In this document: positions 6,906 to 14,252 of the stretch, one piece after another
How positions within the stretch are numbered: position 1 is the stretch's first letter
How the letters are laid out: every line of letters starts with the position of its first letter
Source: Actinomycetes bacterium
GTDB taxonomy: Bacteria > Actinomycetota > Acidimicrobiia > Acidimicrobiales > RAAP-2
Direction of reading: 5' to 3'
NCBI GenBank assembly: GCA_021826655.1
Contig: JAKAZC010000035.1
Coordinates: 1 to 14,252 of the forward strand
DNA length: 14,252 bases
The notes under the pieces: model-generated
Told to the model about the DNA's origin: nothing
Seen by the model: only the letters and a program-made list of their open reading frames with translations
Database searches by the model: none
Position numbers and translations under genes: made by a program

Positions 6906-7696
6906 GCGCGGATGTAGACGGGAGGGCGCTTCTCCGCGAAGGCCCGCATGCCCTCGGCGGCGTCCGCGGTGGAGAAGATGGGCCAGCCGATCTCGAGGTC
7001 GGCGGCGAGCGCGTCGGCCTCCGACATCCCGTCGGTGACGCGCAGCGAGGTCTTGATGGCCTCCACGGCCAGCGGACCGTTCGACCCGATGACCCCGGCG
7101 ATCTCCAGAGCCTTGTCGAGGGCGGTGCCGTCTGGCACGACGTGGCCGATCAGGCCGACGTCCTTTGCCTCCGCCGCGCTCATCGACCGGGCGGTCAGCA
7201 GCAGATCCATGGCCACCGTATAGGGGATCTGCCGGACGAGCCGGACCACTGACCCGCCGAGCGGGTAGAGGCCCCGCTTGGCCTCGAAGAGACCGAAGAC
7301 CGCGCTCTCCCCTGCCACCCGGATGTCGGTTCCCTGGAGGATCTCGGTGCCACCAGCGACGGCATAGCCCTCCACCGCGGCGATCAGGGGCTTGGCCAGC
7401 TGGTGGTGGCGGAGAAGTGCCTTCCAGTGCAGGTCCGGGTCGGCGGTCATGCGCGCGGACACCTCGTCGTTGCCCGGACCGGACATCGACTTCAAGTCCA
7501 TACCTGAGCAGAACGTCCCACCGGCGCCAGTCAGGACGGCGCAGCGGATGTCGTCGTTGGCGTCGATCTCGGTCCAGGCGTCCACCATGCCCACCAGCAT
7601 CGGTCCAGAAAGCGAATTCTTCGCCTCCGGGCGGTTCATCGTCACGACTGCCGTCGTGCCGATCACCTCGTAGCTCAGGTGCTCGGTCTCGATCAT
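6902..7696 (-). CDS. Enoyl-CoA hydratase/isomerase (crotonase family)
   Basis: The 264-residue crotonase-fold enzyme adds water across the 2,3 double bond of an enoyl-CoA. Oxyanion-hole segments are [12 protein letters not shown] (from about 60) and GYAVAGGTE (110-118). Both glutamates used by true hydratases appear to be kept: Glu118 in AGGTEILQ and Glu138 in [15 protein letters not shown]. Hydratase rather than only isomerase or hydrolase activity is therefore plausible. The frame is open to 7777, but ATG at 7696 is preferred because AGGGAG lies eight bases before it and the crotonase domain starts at once ([13 protein letters not shown]). A KstR-like operator overlaps a -10 box about 110 bp upstream. 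The thioesterase follows with a 4-bp overlap. Within a KstR-type regulon it would act in beta-oxidation of a steroid side chain or another acyl-CoA. Confidence 0.9.
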   Translation of the reverse strand: MIETEHLSYEVIGTTAVVTMNRPEAKNSLSGPMLVGMVDAWTEIDANDDIRCAVLTGAGGTFCSGMDLKSMSGPGNDEVSARMTADPDLHWKALLRHHQLAKPLIAAVEGYAVAGGTEILQGTDIRVAGESAVFGLFEAKRGLYPLGGSVVRLVRQIPYTVAMDLLLTARSMSAAEAKDVGLIGHVVPDGTALDKALEIAGVIGSNGPLAVEAIKTSLRVTDGMSEADALAADLEIGWPIFSTADAAEGMRAFAEKRPPVYIRA

Positions 7697-7804
7697 GGTC
7701 TTGCTCCCTTCGGGGCGGGCGTCCTCCGCCGGTTCCCCCTCGTGCGCAGGTGCGCCGCGGTCGGTCAATTCCTCCACGAGCCCCGGCAGTGCCTTGGCCC
7801 CCGG

Positions 7805-7822
7805 AATCTAGAACGCATTCTA
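7805..7822 (-). promoter_or_regulatory. KstR-like operator and -10 box upstream of the hydratase-thioesterase operon
   Basis: TAGAACGCATTCTA (7809-7822, plus-strand reading) matches TnnAACnnGTTnnA except for one base (ATT for GTT). On the minus strand it is followed by a -10 of TAGATT (7805-7810) that shares two bases with the operator, the same arrangement as at the two other sites. No good -35 is seen. The rest of the gap, 7697-7901, shows no gene. Confidence 0.6.
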
Positions 7823-7901
7823 CTTTCCTGGCCCGACCCGGGCGGGACGCCGGCCCTGCCTCGTCGAGAACCTTCCGGACGCCGTCGTGTCGCCGATGGG
7901 A

Positions 7902-9881
7902 TCAGGACGGTGACGGGCCGCCGGTGATCCCCACCACCGGGGCGTTCAGGGACTGACCCCCGGTCGAACCCTCGAACGGCGCGTCGCCGAACGAAAAGAT
8001 CCCGCCGTCGGAGGCGACCAGCCAGTAGCCCGCCCCCGTGTGCGACGAGGCCACGCCCACGACGGGACGCACCAGGGGCCGACCGCCCATCGACCCCGCG
8101 TAGGGTGCAGACCCGAAGGCGAAGACACCGCCGTCGGAGGCGACCAGCCAGTAGCCGTTGCCGGCGCCGGCCGGAACGGCCATGCCGACGACGGGGCGGG
8201 CCAACGTCAGTCCGCCGGTCGAGCCGAAGAAGCCGGCGTCCCCGAATGCGAAGACACAGCCGTCGGACGCGACCAGCCAGTAGCCGTCGTGGTCGGGGGT
8301 CGAGGCCAAGCCCACCACCGGTCGGGTCAGCCTCAGCGCACCGGTCGACCCGAAGAAGCCGGCCGAGCCGAAGGCGAACACCCCACCGTCAGCCGCGGTC
8401 TCCCAGTACCCAGGCGTCGCCGGGAGCGGGGCCGGGGGGCCGGGCAGGCCACCCGGGCCCGCGAACGCGTGCAGACGGTCCGCCGACGGGGCGATGACCA
8501 GCCCGTCGGCCGCAGCAGGCGACGGGAACGACGACGGATCCGAGCCGATCGCGAATTGCTGGACGGCACCGCCGTTCGCCGGGTCGAGCGCGTAGAGGGT
8601 TCCGCCGGTCACCGACCACACCAGTCCTCCGGCCACGATCGGCGAACCGTGGGCACCACTCGACGTGTGCCACAGGGCGGTGGGCGGTGCCGCTCCCGGC
8701 CGGACCGCCCGGAGGCCGTCACCGCACGGAACGAACAGTGTCCCGTTGAGGTCGGCCGATCCGCCGAAGGCGTCGGCGCCGCAGAAACCGGGGGTGGCCG
8801 CCACCTGGCCGCCCACACCGCCGAGCGGAGACTGGTGGAGCACGAAGGCCGTCTTGGACTTGCCCACCTGGAATGCGAGTCCGTCGGGAAGCAGGACCGG
8901 GGCTACGGAGCCCAGGTCGGCGTCTCCTCCGTTGTCGGACGTCCATGAGGACGGGGCGAACGAGTCGAGGAGGGTGGCCGTGGGAGTCAGTTTGAGAACC
9001 CCGTCACTGGCGTCGTACGGATCTCCGGCCGACGAGTAGGCGCTGTTGCCCGTGGCTACCCACACGTTGCCCTGGGCGTCGACCGACGGAGCCGCGCCGC
9101 CCATCCACACCGCACCCTGGCCGTCGTGGGGCAGTCCCGCCACGGTGAACACCGCGGTCGGGCCACCGGACTCGGGGGCGGACACGACGAGACCGTGGTA
9201 CGGGCCGCAATCACCGTCATTGCCGCCGAAACCGACGATCACCCGCCCGTCGGTCAGAGCCAAGGACGCCCGTTGCAGCTCGTAGGCGGGGACGGTGCCC
9301 GGCGGGTCGATCACCTCGTCGAGGAGGACCGTTCCGCTGTAGAGGTCGAGGCCGATCAGGTGGTGGGAGGCCCCGCCCGGCACCTGTTCGGCGGCGACGA
9401 CGAAGATCTCGTCGTGTGCCGCGTCGATCACCGGCGTCGAGGTGATGCCGACGGTCGGGGTGATGTCGCCACAGATTCCGGACACCGTCGACGGACTGAA
9501 CGGCGTTCCGACGTGGGTCGACCACAGGATCGCTCCGGTGACGGCAGCGAAGGCGTACACGGTGTCGTTCTCGGTGGCGGCGAAGACCCGGCCTGTCGCC
9601 ACCAGTGGCTGGCCGTAGAGGCTCCCGTCGAGCGCGGGCGTCGTCCACGCCGGGCCGGCGGGCGAAAACGAGGCGCCCGAAGCATCGACACCGGTCCGCG
9701 ACCCGTTCTGGTCGAAGGTGGTCCACGAGGAGTCGGTCACTGTGTGGGTGACGACACCTGCGCCTCCCGACACTGCCACGGCCCCGGCTGCCGCCCCCAC
9801 CGTGGCCACCACGGTGAGCGCGACCGGTCCGGCGAGCCGCCGGCCCGCACGGGCCGGCGACGAGGACGGGTGGAGGCGCAT
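7902..9881 (-). CDS. Secreted PQQ-like beta-propeller protein with four C-terminal DGGxFAFGD repeats
   Basis: The 659-residue exported protein has an N-terminal signal ([20 protein letters not shown] within residues 13-33). Residues about 50-480 form a quinoprotein-like beta-propeller with several blade signatures, for example [32 protein letters not shown] and DRLHAFAG. Such folds occur in PQQ dehydrogenases and in non-enzymatic BamB-like proteins; I cannot place PQQ or metal ligands, so enzymatic activity is unproven. From residue 491 to the end are four 42-43 residue repeats with the pattern [25 protein letters not shown], the same module seen on the MauA-like protein at the left edge. The start is uncertain: ATG at 9881 gives the best signal peptide, while GTG at 9923 is in frame; neither has a clear spaced ribosome site. 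It sits alone between lipid catabolism genes. Confidence 0.82.
   Translation of the reverse strand: MRLHPSSSPARAGRRLAGPVALTVVATVGAAAGAVAVSGGAGVVTHTVTDSSWTTFDQNGSRTGVDASGASFSPAGPAWTTPALDGSLYGQPLVATGRVFAATENDTVYAFAAVTGAILWSTHVGTPFSPSTVSGICGDITPTVGITSTPVIDAAHDEIFVVAAEQVPGGASHHLIGLDLYSGTVLLDEVIDPPGTVPAYELQRASLALTDGRVIVGFGGNDGDCGPYHGLVVSAPESGGPTAVFTVAGLPHDGQGAVWMGGAAPSVDAQGNVWVATGNSAYSSAGDPYDASDGVLKLTPTATLLDSFAPSSWTSDNGGDADLGSVAPVLLPDGLAFQVGKSKTAFVLHQSPLGGVGGQVAATPGFCGADAFGGSADLNGTLFVPCGDGLRAVRPGAAPPTALWHTSSGAHGSPIVAGGLVWSVTGGTLYALDPANGGAVQQFAIGSDPSSFPSPAAADGLVIAPSADRLHAFAGPGGLPGPPAPLPATPGYWETAADGGVFAFGSAGFFGSTGALRLTRPVVGLASTPDHDGYWLVASDGCVFAFGDAGFFGSTGGLTLARPVVGMAVPAGAGNGYWLVASDGGVFAFGSAPYAGSMGGRPLVRPVVGVASSHTGAGYWLVASDGGIFSFGDAPFEGSTGGQSLNAPVVGITGGPSPS
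7905..8411 (-). repeat. Four tandem 126-129 bp coding repeats (GYW...DGGxFAFGD module)
   Basis: Units lie at 8286-8411, 8157-8285, 8031-8156 and 7905-8030, all in frame. The best-kept DNA core is the complement of GCCGTCGGAGGCGACCAGCC, which recurs once per unit with few changes and also occurs near 50-72 in the MauA-like gene. Each unit begins GYW and has one strongly conserved DG(G/C)xFxFG strand pair. Position and length suggest a small beta-propeller or beta-solenoid at the protein C terminus. Confidence 0.85.
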
Positions 9882-10005
9882 CCCCCCATGCAACCACGTG
9901 TACGGGTGACGCCGTACCGGCACCCCGGAGGTACCCGGAGCGACAGTGTGGCGAGGGCATCGGGCCGAGGACCGACCGGTTGGCGACCGGCCCCGGGCCG
10001 CCGCC

Positions 10006-11358
<1,353 letters not shown>

Positions 11359-11359
11359 C

Positions 11360-11379
11360 TAGGATACTTGTGCACACAA
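11360..11379 (+). promoter_or_regulatory. Possible -10 box and short dyad upstream of the FMN reductase gene
   Basis: TAGGAT (11360-11365) fits a TAnnnT -10. Starting three bases after it is the inverted repeat TTGTG-CA-CACAA (11368-11379), whose arms are perfect but only five bases long. The predicted transcription start would fall inside the dyad. No convincing -35 is present. Confidence 0.3.
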
Positions 11380-11427
11380 TCACTTTGTCCGACGAACGTG
11401 CCCACCGCTACCCCGCAAGGAGCTTCC

Positions 11428-12009
11428 GTGTCCAAGCCCATCCTCCAGATCATCATCGGAAGCACCCGCCCGGGTCGGGTCGGCCTGCCGGTGGCGCAGT
11501 GGTTCGACGGCGTCGCCCGTGAGCAGGGCGCGTTCGACGTCGAGCTCCTCGACCTGGCCGAGGTCGCCCTCCCCCTGCTCGACGAGCCGGGCCATCCCGT
11601 TGCCCGCCAGTACGTGCATCCCCACACCGTCGCGTGGAGCGAGACGATCGGCCGCGGCGACGCGTTCGTCATCGTGCACCCCGAGTACAACCACAGCTTC
11701 AACGCCGCGCTCAAGAACGCTCTCGACTACCTGCACGCGGAGTGGAACTACAAGCCGGTCGGCTTCGTCAGCTACGGCGGGGTCGCCGCCGGCACCCGCG
11801 CCATGACGGCGCTCAAGCCGGTCGTGGCGGCCCTGCGGATGACGCCGGTGGTGGAAGCGGTCAACATCCCCTTCGTGGCCCAGTTCCTCGACGACGAAGG
11901 ACGGTTCGTCCCGAACGAGGTGCTGCTTGCCGGCGCGGCGGGAATGCTCGCCGAACTGGCAAAACTCGAGTATGCACTGCGTCCGCTGCGCCGGGGTTCT
12001 GCGGGCTGA
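11428..12009 (+). CDS. NAD(P)H-dependent FMN reductase-family flavoprotein
   Basis: The 193-residue flavodoxin-like protein has the FMN phosphate loop GSTRPGR at 11-17, the PEYNHSFNAALKNALDYL signature (85-102) and SYGGVAAGTRA (115-125), which together define the NADPH-dependent FMN reductase / azoreductase-like family. Such enzymes reduce free flavin, quinones or azo compounds, or supply reduced flavin to a monooxygenase; the partner cannot be told. The GTG at 11428 is chosen because AAGGAG lies five bases before it and the first strand (KPILQIIIGSTRPGR) follows directly; an in-frame start at 11353 would add 25 residues of unstructured sequence. It is cytoplasmic, divergent from the FadA5-like thiolase, and followed by a 6-bp G/C hairpin at 12010-12029 without a T-run. 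Confidence 0.88.
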   Translation: MSKPILQIIIGSTRPGRVGLPVAQWFDGVAREQGAFDVELLDLAEVALPLLDEPGHPVARQYVHPHTVAWSETIGRGDAFVIVHPEYNHSFNAALKNALDYLHAEWNYKPVGFVSYGGVAAGTRAMTALKPVVAALRMTPVVEAVNIPFVAQFLDDEGRFVPNEVLLAGAAGMLAELAKLEYALRPLRRGSAG

Positions 12010-12296
12010 CGCCGGGTTGCCCGCCGGCGCCCACGGTCGGTCCGGCACGGACCAGGGGACGGCAGGGAGACGGCGACGAGGCGCGGACCACCGGTGCGGT
12101 ACTGTGCCGATCAGATGGGTGGGGGCGTCCCCCCGGCAGCGACACCGTCCGACCCGGGCATGCAGTCCCCGTCCGGCTGCCCGAGCACGTGGAGGAACGG
12201 GATGAGTGTGTCGAAGGTCCCCGAGTGCGCCGTGCCGGAATCGTCGCCGGTCCGATCCCCGGGATCGGCCGTGTCCGACCACCGGAGCGCCTGACC
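12010..12296. other. Intergenic region without a supported gene
   Basis: This 287-base stretch contains a CGCCGG/CCGGCG hairpin (12010-12029) just after the FMN reductase stop, a short GGGGG-CGT-CCCCC hairpin near 12121-12133, and a 31-codon frame from ATG at 12201 ending two bases before the next start. None shows protein-family signal or a ribosome site good enough to call a gene. Confidence 0.5.
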
Positions 12297-13448
12297 ATGG
12301 CATGGCTGACGAAACCGGGGTCCGACGTGGTCGACCTGACCGTGGTGGCCGTGCCCGGCTACTTCGTCGCCATGGGCATCGAGTACCTGTCCCAGCGACG
12401 CCGCCTGGCCCGGGGTGGAGGGCCCTCGGCCGGCGACTACGAGCGTCGCGACACGTTGGCCAGCTTGGCCATGGGAAATCTGAGCCTGCTCGCCCCGTTC
12501 GTGGTTCCTCCACTCCTCCGTCCGATCACCCCGGGCCGCGGCAGATTCGCCAAAGCCGCCATCGGAGTGTCGGCCGCGGCCATCGTGGTGACCACCGCGG
12601 CCGACGTGGTCGCCCGCCGCTCCGGGCACCGGTCGCCGGGGACCGTCGTCGCCGAGGACGGGGCCGCCCTGACGGCGGGGCCACCGTCGCCGGCACGCCG
12701 GATCGCCGCGATCGGCGGAGTGACCGCCGTTGCCCTGGGGGGCGTGGCGATCACCGCTGCCTGGGCCGCAGCCACCACCCCCGAACGACTGTGGAGCCGG
12801 CGCCTCGTGCCCCGGTTGGGCAGCCGGCCCGCCGTCCTGGCCGTCGCCCTCGTCGGCTGGGACTTCATCTACTACTGGAACCACCGGTTCATGCACACCA
12901 GCCGTTACATGTGGGCGGTCCACGAGGTCCACCACTCGAGCGAGCGGTACAACTTGTCCACCGCCCTGCGCCAGCCGGTGGCCGATGCTCTCGGCACGAC
13001 ACTCCCCTACGGCCTGCTCTGCCTGATCGGTGTGCCGCCCGACGCGGTGGCCACAGCGCGGGGCGTCAACCTGATCTACCAATTCTGGATCCACACCGAG
13101 TCGATCGACCGGATCGGCCGGGCGGAGCGGGCCCTCAACTCACCGTCCCACCACCGGGTGCATCACGGGACGAACCGGCAGTACCTCGACCGCAACCACG
13201 GAGGCATCCTCATCGTCTGGGACCGGCTGTTCGGGACGTTCGAGCCCGAGGACGAACCGGCGGTCTACGGGCTCACCACCAACATCGACACCTACAACCC
13301 TGCCCGCATCGCCAGCCACGAGTACGCGGACCTCGCCCGCGACATCGCCTCCTCGACGGGCTGGGCCGAGCGGCTGTCGTACGTCCTGCGGGGACCGGGC
13401 TGGGCGATGCGGCGTCGGGCGGAGCGGGCGGCGGTCCCGACGCCCTGA
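12297..13448 (+). CDS. Sterol desaturase / fatty acid hydroxylase family membrane di-iron protein
   Basis: The 383-residue integral membrane protein carries the complete histidine clusters of the family: HRFMH (196-200), HEVHHSS (209-215) and HHRVHH (285-290), with His266 in WIHTESI and NHGG (300-303) as further conserved positions. These bind two irons for O2-dependent hydroxylation or desaturation of a lipid in the membrane plane. Hydrophobic segments lie near 12-28, 55-75, 86-102, 136-158, 180-194 and 233-256. The region between residues 105 and 135 is a hydrophilic, poorly conserved loop. The start at 12297 is chosen because the first membrane segment follows directly, although no clear ribosome site precedes it and the frame is open far upstream. 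The substrate (sterol, carotenoid, alkyl lipid or fatty acid) is not determinable. It does not carry the KstR-type operator of its neighbours. Confidence 0.9.
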   Translation: MAWLTKPGSDVVDLTVVAVPGYFVAMGIEYLSQRRRLARGGGPSAGDYERRDTLASLAMGNLSLLAPFVVPPLLRPITPGRGRFAKAAIGVSAAAIVVTTAADVVARRSGHRSPGTVVAEDGAALTAGPPSPARRIAAIGGVTAVALGGVAITAAWAAATTPERLWSRRLVPRLGSRPAVLAVALVGWDFIYYWNHRFMHTSRYMWAVHEVHHSSERYNLSTALRQPVADALGTTLPYGLLCLIGVPPDAVATARGVNLIYQFWIHTESIDRIGRAERALNSPSHHRVHHGTNRQYLDRNHGGILIVWDRLFGTFEPEDEPAVYGLTTNIDTYNPARIASHEYADLARDIASSTGWAERLSYVLRGPGWAMRRRAERAAVPTP

Positions 13449-13527
13449 GCGCCCTGCGCGTTGAGCCGCTCGCCACCAGCGAAGGTCTGCGGCTCCGGGC
13501 CCGGCAAGCCGCGTCGGCGACCGACCA

Positions 13528-13953
13528 TCAACCCGTAGGCCAGGTTCCAGCCGGGGCGGCGGGTGGACGGCAGGGAAGGTCCTGCCCGTCCTTCGTCCGC
13601 ACCCTCACGTCGGTCACAACCTTGGGGGATGACGCCCTCGAACCTCGTCCGCCGCCAAAGGCCCCAGGCTCTGGGCCATGGGCCATGGGCCATCAGGATC
13701 TTCTCTTCGGAACCGCCTACCTGTCGCTCCTTGACATCCACACTGGAGACCTCGCTCAACGGGATCGAACGGGTGAGTCTGAGTTGGCCGTAGCCGAGGC
13801 CGACGTCCTTGATCCACAGACGGACCCCGTGGCTTCCGAGTTGTCAGTGGCCTCGGACACGAGTGCACGCTGGCCACCCCGATAGTGGCATTTCACGGCG
13901 AAACCGATGAAGACCGAGTCGTCATCAGCGTTCTCCGTTGGATCGACCTCCAT
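13528..13953 (-). pseudogene. Frameshifted remnant of an unrecognised protein gene
   Basis: Protein-like sequence runs through all three minus-strand frames in order. The first frame starts at ATG 13953, just after an in-frame TAG, and gives MEVDPTENADDDSVFIGFAV and onward. After a CCCC run (13825-13828, plus reading) sense continues in a second frame with RLWIKDVGLGYGQLRLTRSI and then VSSVDVKERQVGGSEEKILM. After a triplicated 7-mer it continues in the third frame with SPKVVTDVRVRTKDGQDLP and stops at 13528-13530. Adding one base to the homopolymer and removing one 7-bp copy would give one open frame of about 140 codons. No family is recognised. The region is visibly less G/C-rich than its neighbours. 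Sequencing error at the homopolymer is an alternative for the first shift. Confidence 0.5.
13673..13693. repeat. Three perfect tandem copies of a 7-bp unit (GGGCCAT)
   Basis: The unit GGGCCAT is repeated exactly three times at 13673-13679, 13680-13686 and 13687-13693. Since seven is not a multiple of three, gain or loss of a copy changes the reading frame of the minus-strand remnant. Loss of one copy is exactly the change needed to join its second and third frames. Confidence 0.9.
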
Positions 13954-14065
13954 CGACTCTGTCTATCGATCCTGCGGTTCAACGCGACGGCGGAATCTGG
14001 ACCCGTACGACCGAGCCGGCAGCGTTCGGTCACTCCCTCGAATCCGGGAGCCGGCCCCTCGACGT

Positions 14066-14091
14066 CTGGTACCATGCGTTGCATGGTTCAG
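14066..14091. promoter_or_regulatory. Dyad and extended -10 at the start of the PadR gene; candidate autoregulatory site
   Basis: ACCATGC (14071-14077) and GCATGGT (14081-14087) form a perfect 7-3-7 inverted repeat that contains both possible ATG codons of the PadR gene. CTG and CAG extend it outward on either side with a one-base offset. TGGTACCAT reads as an extended -10 (TGnTAnnnT); transcription would then begin near 14082-14083, giving a leaderless message from the second ATG. PadR proteins commonly repress their own promoter. Confidence 0.45.
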
Positions 14092-14252
14092 AGTGATGAT
14101 CCTGTCTGGCTCGCTCAGCTTCGACGGGGATCCGTCGAGCACTGTGTACTCGCCCTGTTGCGAAGCGAAGAGAGATACGGCTTCGAGTTGGCCCGAATGC
14201 TGGTCGACGCAGGAGGACTGGTCGCAAGCGAAGGAACCATCTACCCCCTCCT
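14083..14252 (+). CDS. PadR-family transcriptional regulator (N-terminal part, cut by window end)
   Basis: The visible 56 residues form the winged-helix start of a PadR repressor: WLAQLRRGSVEHCVLALL, then RYGFELARML, then GLVASEGTIYPLL, which matches the family's GxxxxxxLxLL, YGYEI and GTxYPLL signatures in order and spacing. PadR proteins are dimeric DNA-binding regulators, often of adjacent efflux or membrane protein genes; the target would lie beyond the window. Two in-frame ATGs are available, 14074 and 14083. The second is preferred because a plausible extended -10 (14067-14075) would start the transcript there; there is no ribosome site before either. It is on the opposite strand from the frameshifted remnant, 130 bp away. 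Confidence 0.9.
   Translation, partial: MVQSDDPVWLAQLRRGSVEHCVLALLRSEERYGFELARMLVDAGGLVASEGTIYPL

Noticed and set aside
7905..8411. Regular repeats considered as a CRISPR array
   Set aside because: Units are 126-129 bp, in frame, diverged, and encode a conserved protein repeat; there are no short identical repeats with unique spacers.
7902..9881. Outer-membrane assembly factor BamB
   Set aside because: The propeller is only generally similar, and the inferred organism is a monoderm actinomycete; PQQ-like propeller is the safer call.
12094..12294. Small plus-strand frame (66 codons) before the desaturase gene
   Set aside because: It has a GTG start without a ribosome site, Pro/Ser-rich composition and no family signal; it could be chance in a high-GC region.
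13730..13735. TTGACA on the plus strand as a -35 box
   Set aside because: No -10 follows at the right distance, and the bases encode the VDVKE segment of the minus-strand remnant.
13292..13759. A 155-codon minus-strand frame as an intact gene
   Set aside because: Its first part belongs to the frameshifted remnant, while its second half overlaps the desaturase gene and loses protein-like character after the 7-bp repeat.

Overview
The window is a high-GC chromosomal segment, most likely from an actinomycete. The class Acidimicrobiia is my best guess. The reasons are the strong G/C bias at third codon positions, GTG starts, ATGA/GTGA gene overlaps, a FadA5-type thiolase, KstR-type operator palindromes, and secreted proteins carrying tandem repeats of the form GYWxVASDGGxFAFGDAxFxGS. 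No rRNA, tRNA, CRISPR array, insertion sequence or integrase is visible.

Region 1 (1-2772, minus strand) is a compact four-gene operon related to methylamine-dehydrogenase maturation genes. In order of transcription it encodes a MauD-like membrane-anchored thioredoxin, an unrecognised 162-residue protein, a MauE/DoxX-family redox membrane protein, and a Tat-exported, extremely cysteine-rich protein resembling the MauA light chain. The last continues into a DGGxFAFGD repeat module that is cut by the window edge. No MauB heavy chain or MauG is present here. The operon is divergent from a small VOC-fold gene, and the gap between them holds a strong 38-bp inverted repeat. This operon is the most unusual content of the window.

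Region 2 (3374-11166) is a lipid/steroid catabolism island: an SDR dehydrogenase of Hsd4A type, an acyl-CoA synthetase, a hotdog thioesterase coupled to an enoyl-CoA hydratase, and a FadA5-like thiolase. Palindromes of the KstR form TnnAACnnGTTnnA (two exact, one with a single mismatch) precede the synthetase, the hydratase and the thiolase. In each case a TAnnnT -10 box shares the last two operator bases. Together the enzymes cover activation, hydration, dehydrogenation and thiolysis of a CoA thioester side chain; an acyl-CoA dehydrogenase is missing from the window. Between the hydratase and the thiolase lies a gene for a secreted beta-propeller protein ending in four copies of the repeat also found on the MauA-like protein.

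Region 3 (11428-13448, plus strand) holds an NAD(P)H-dependent FMN reductase-like flavoprotein and a sterol desaturase/fatty acid hydroxylase family membrane di-iron protein. Region 4 (13449-14252) is visibly more AT-rich. It contains a probable decayed gene on the minus strand, with one frameshift at a homopolymer and one at a triplicated 7-bp repeat, and the start of a PadR-family regulator whose start codon lies inside a palindrome.
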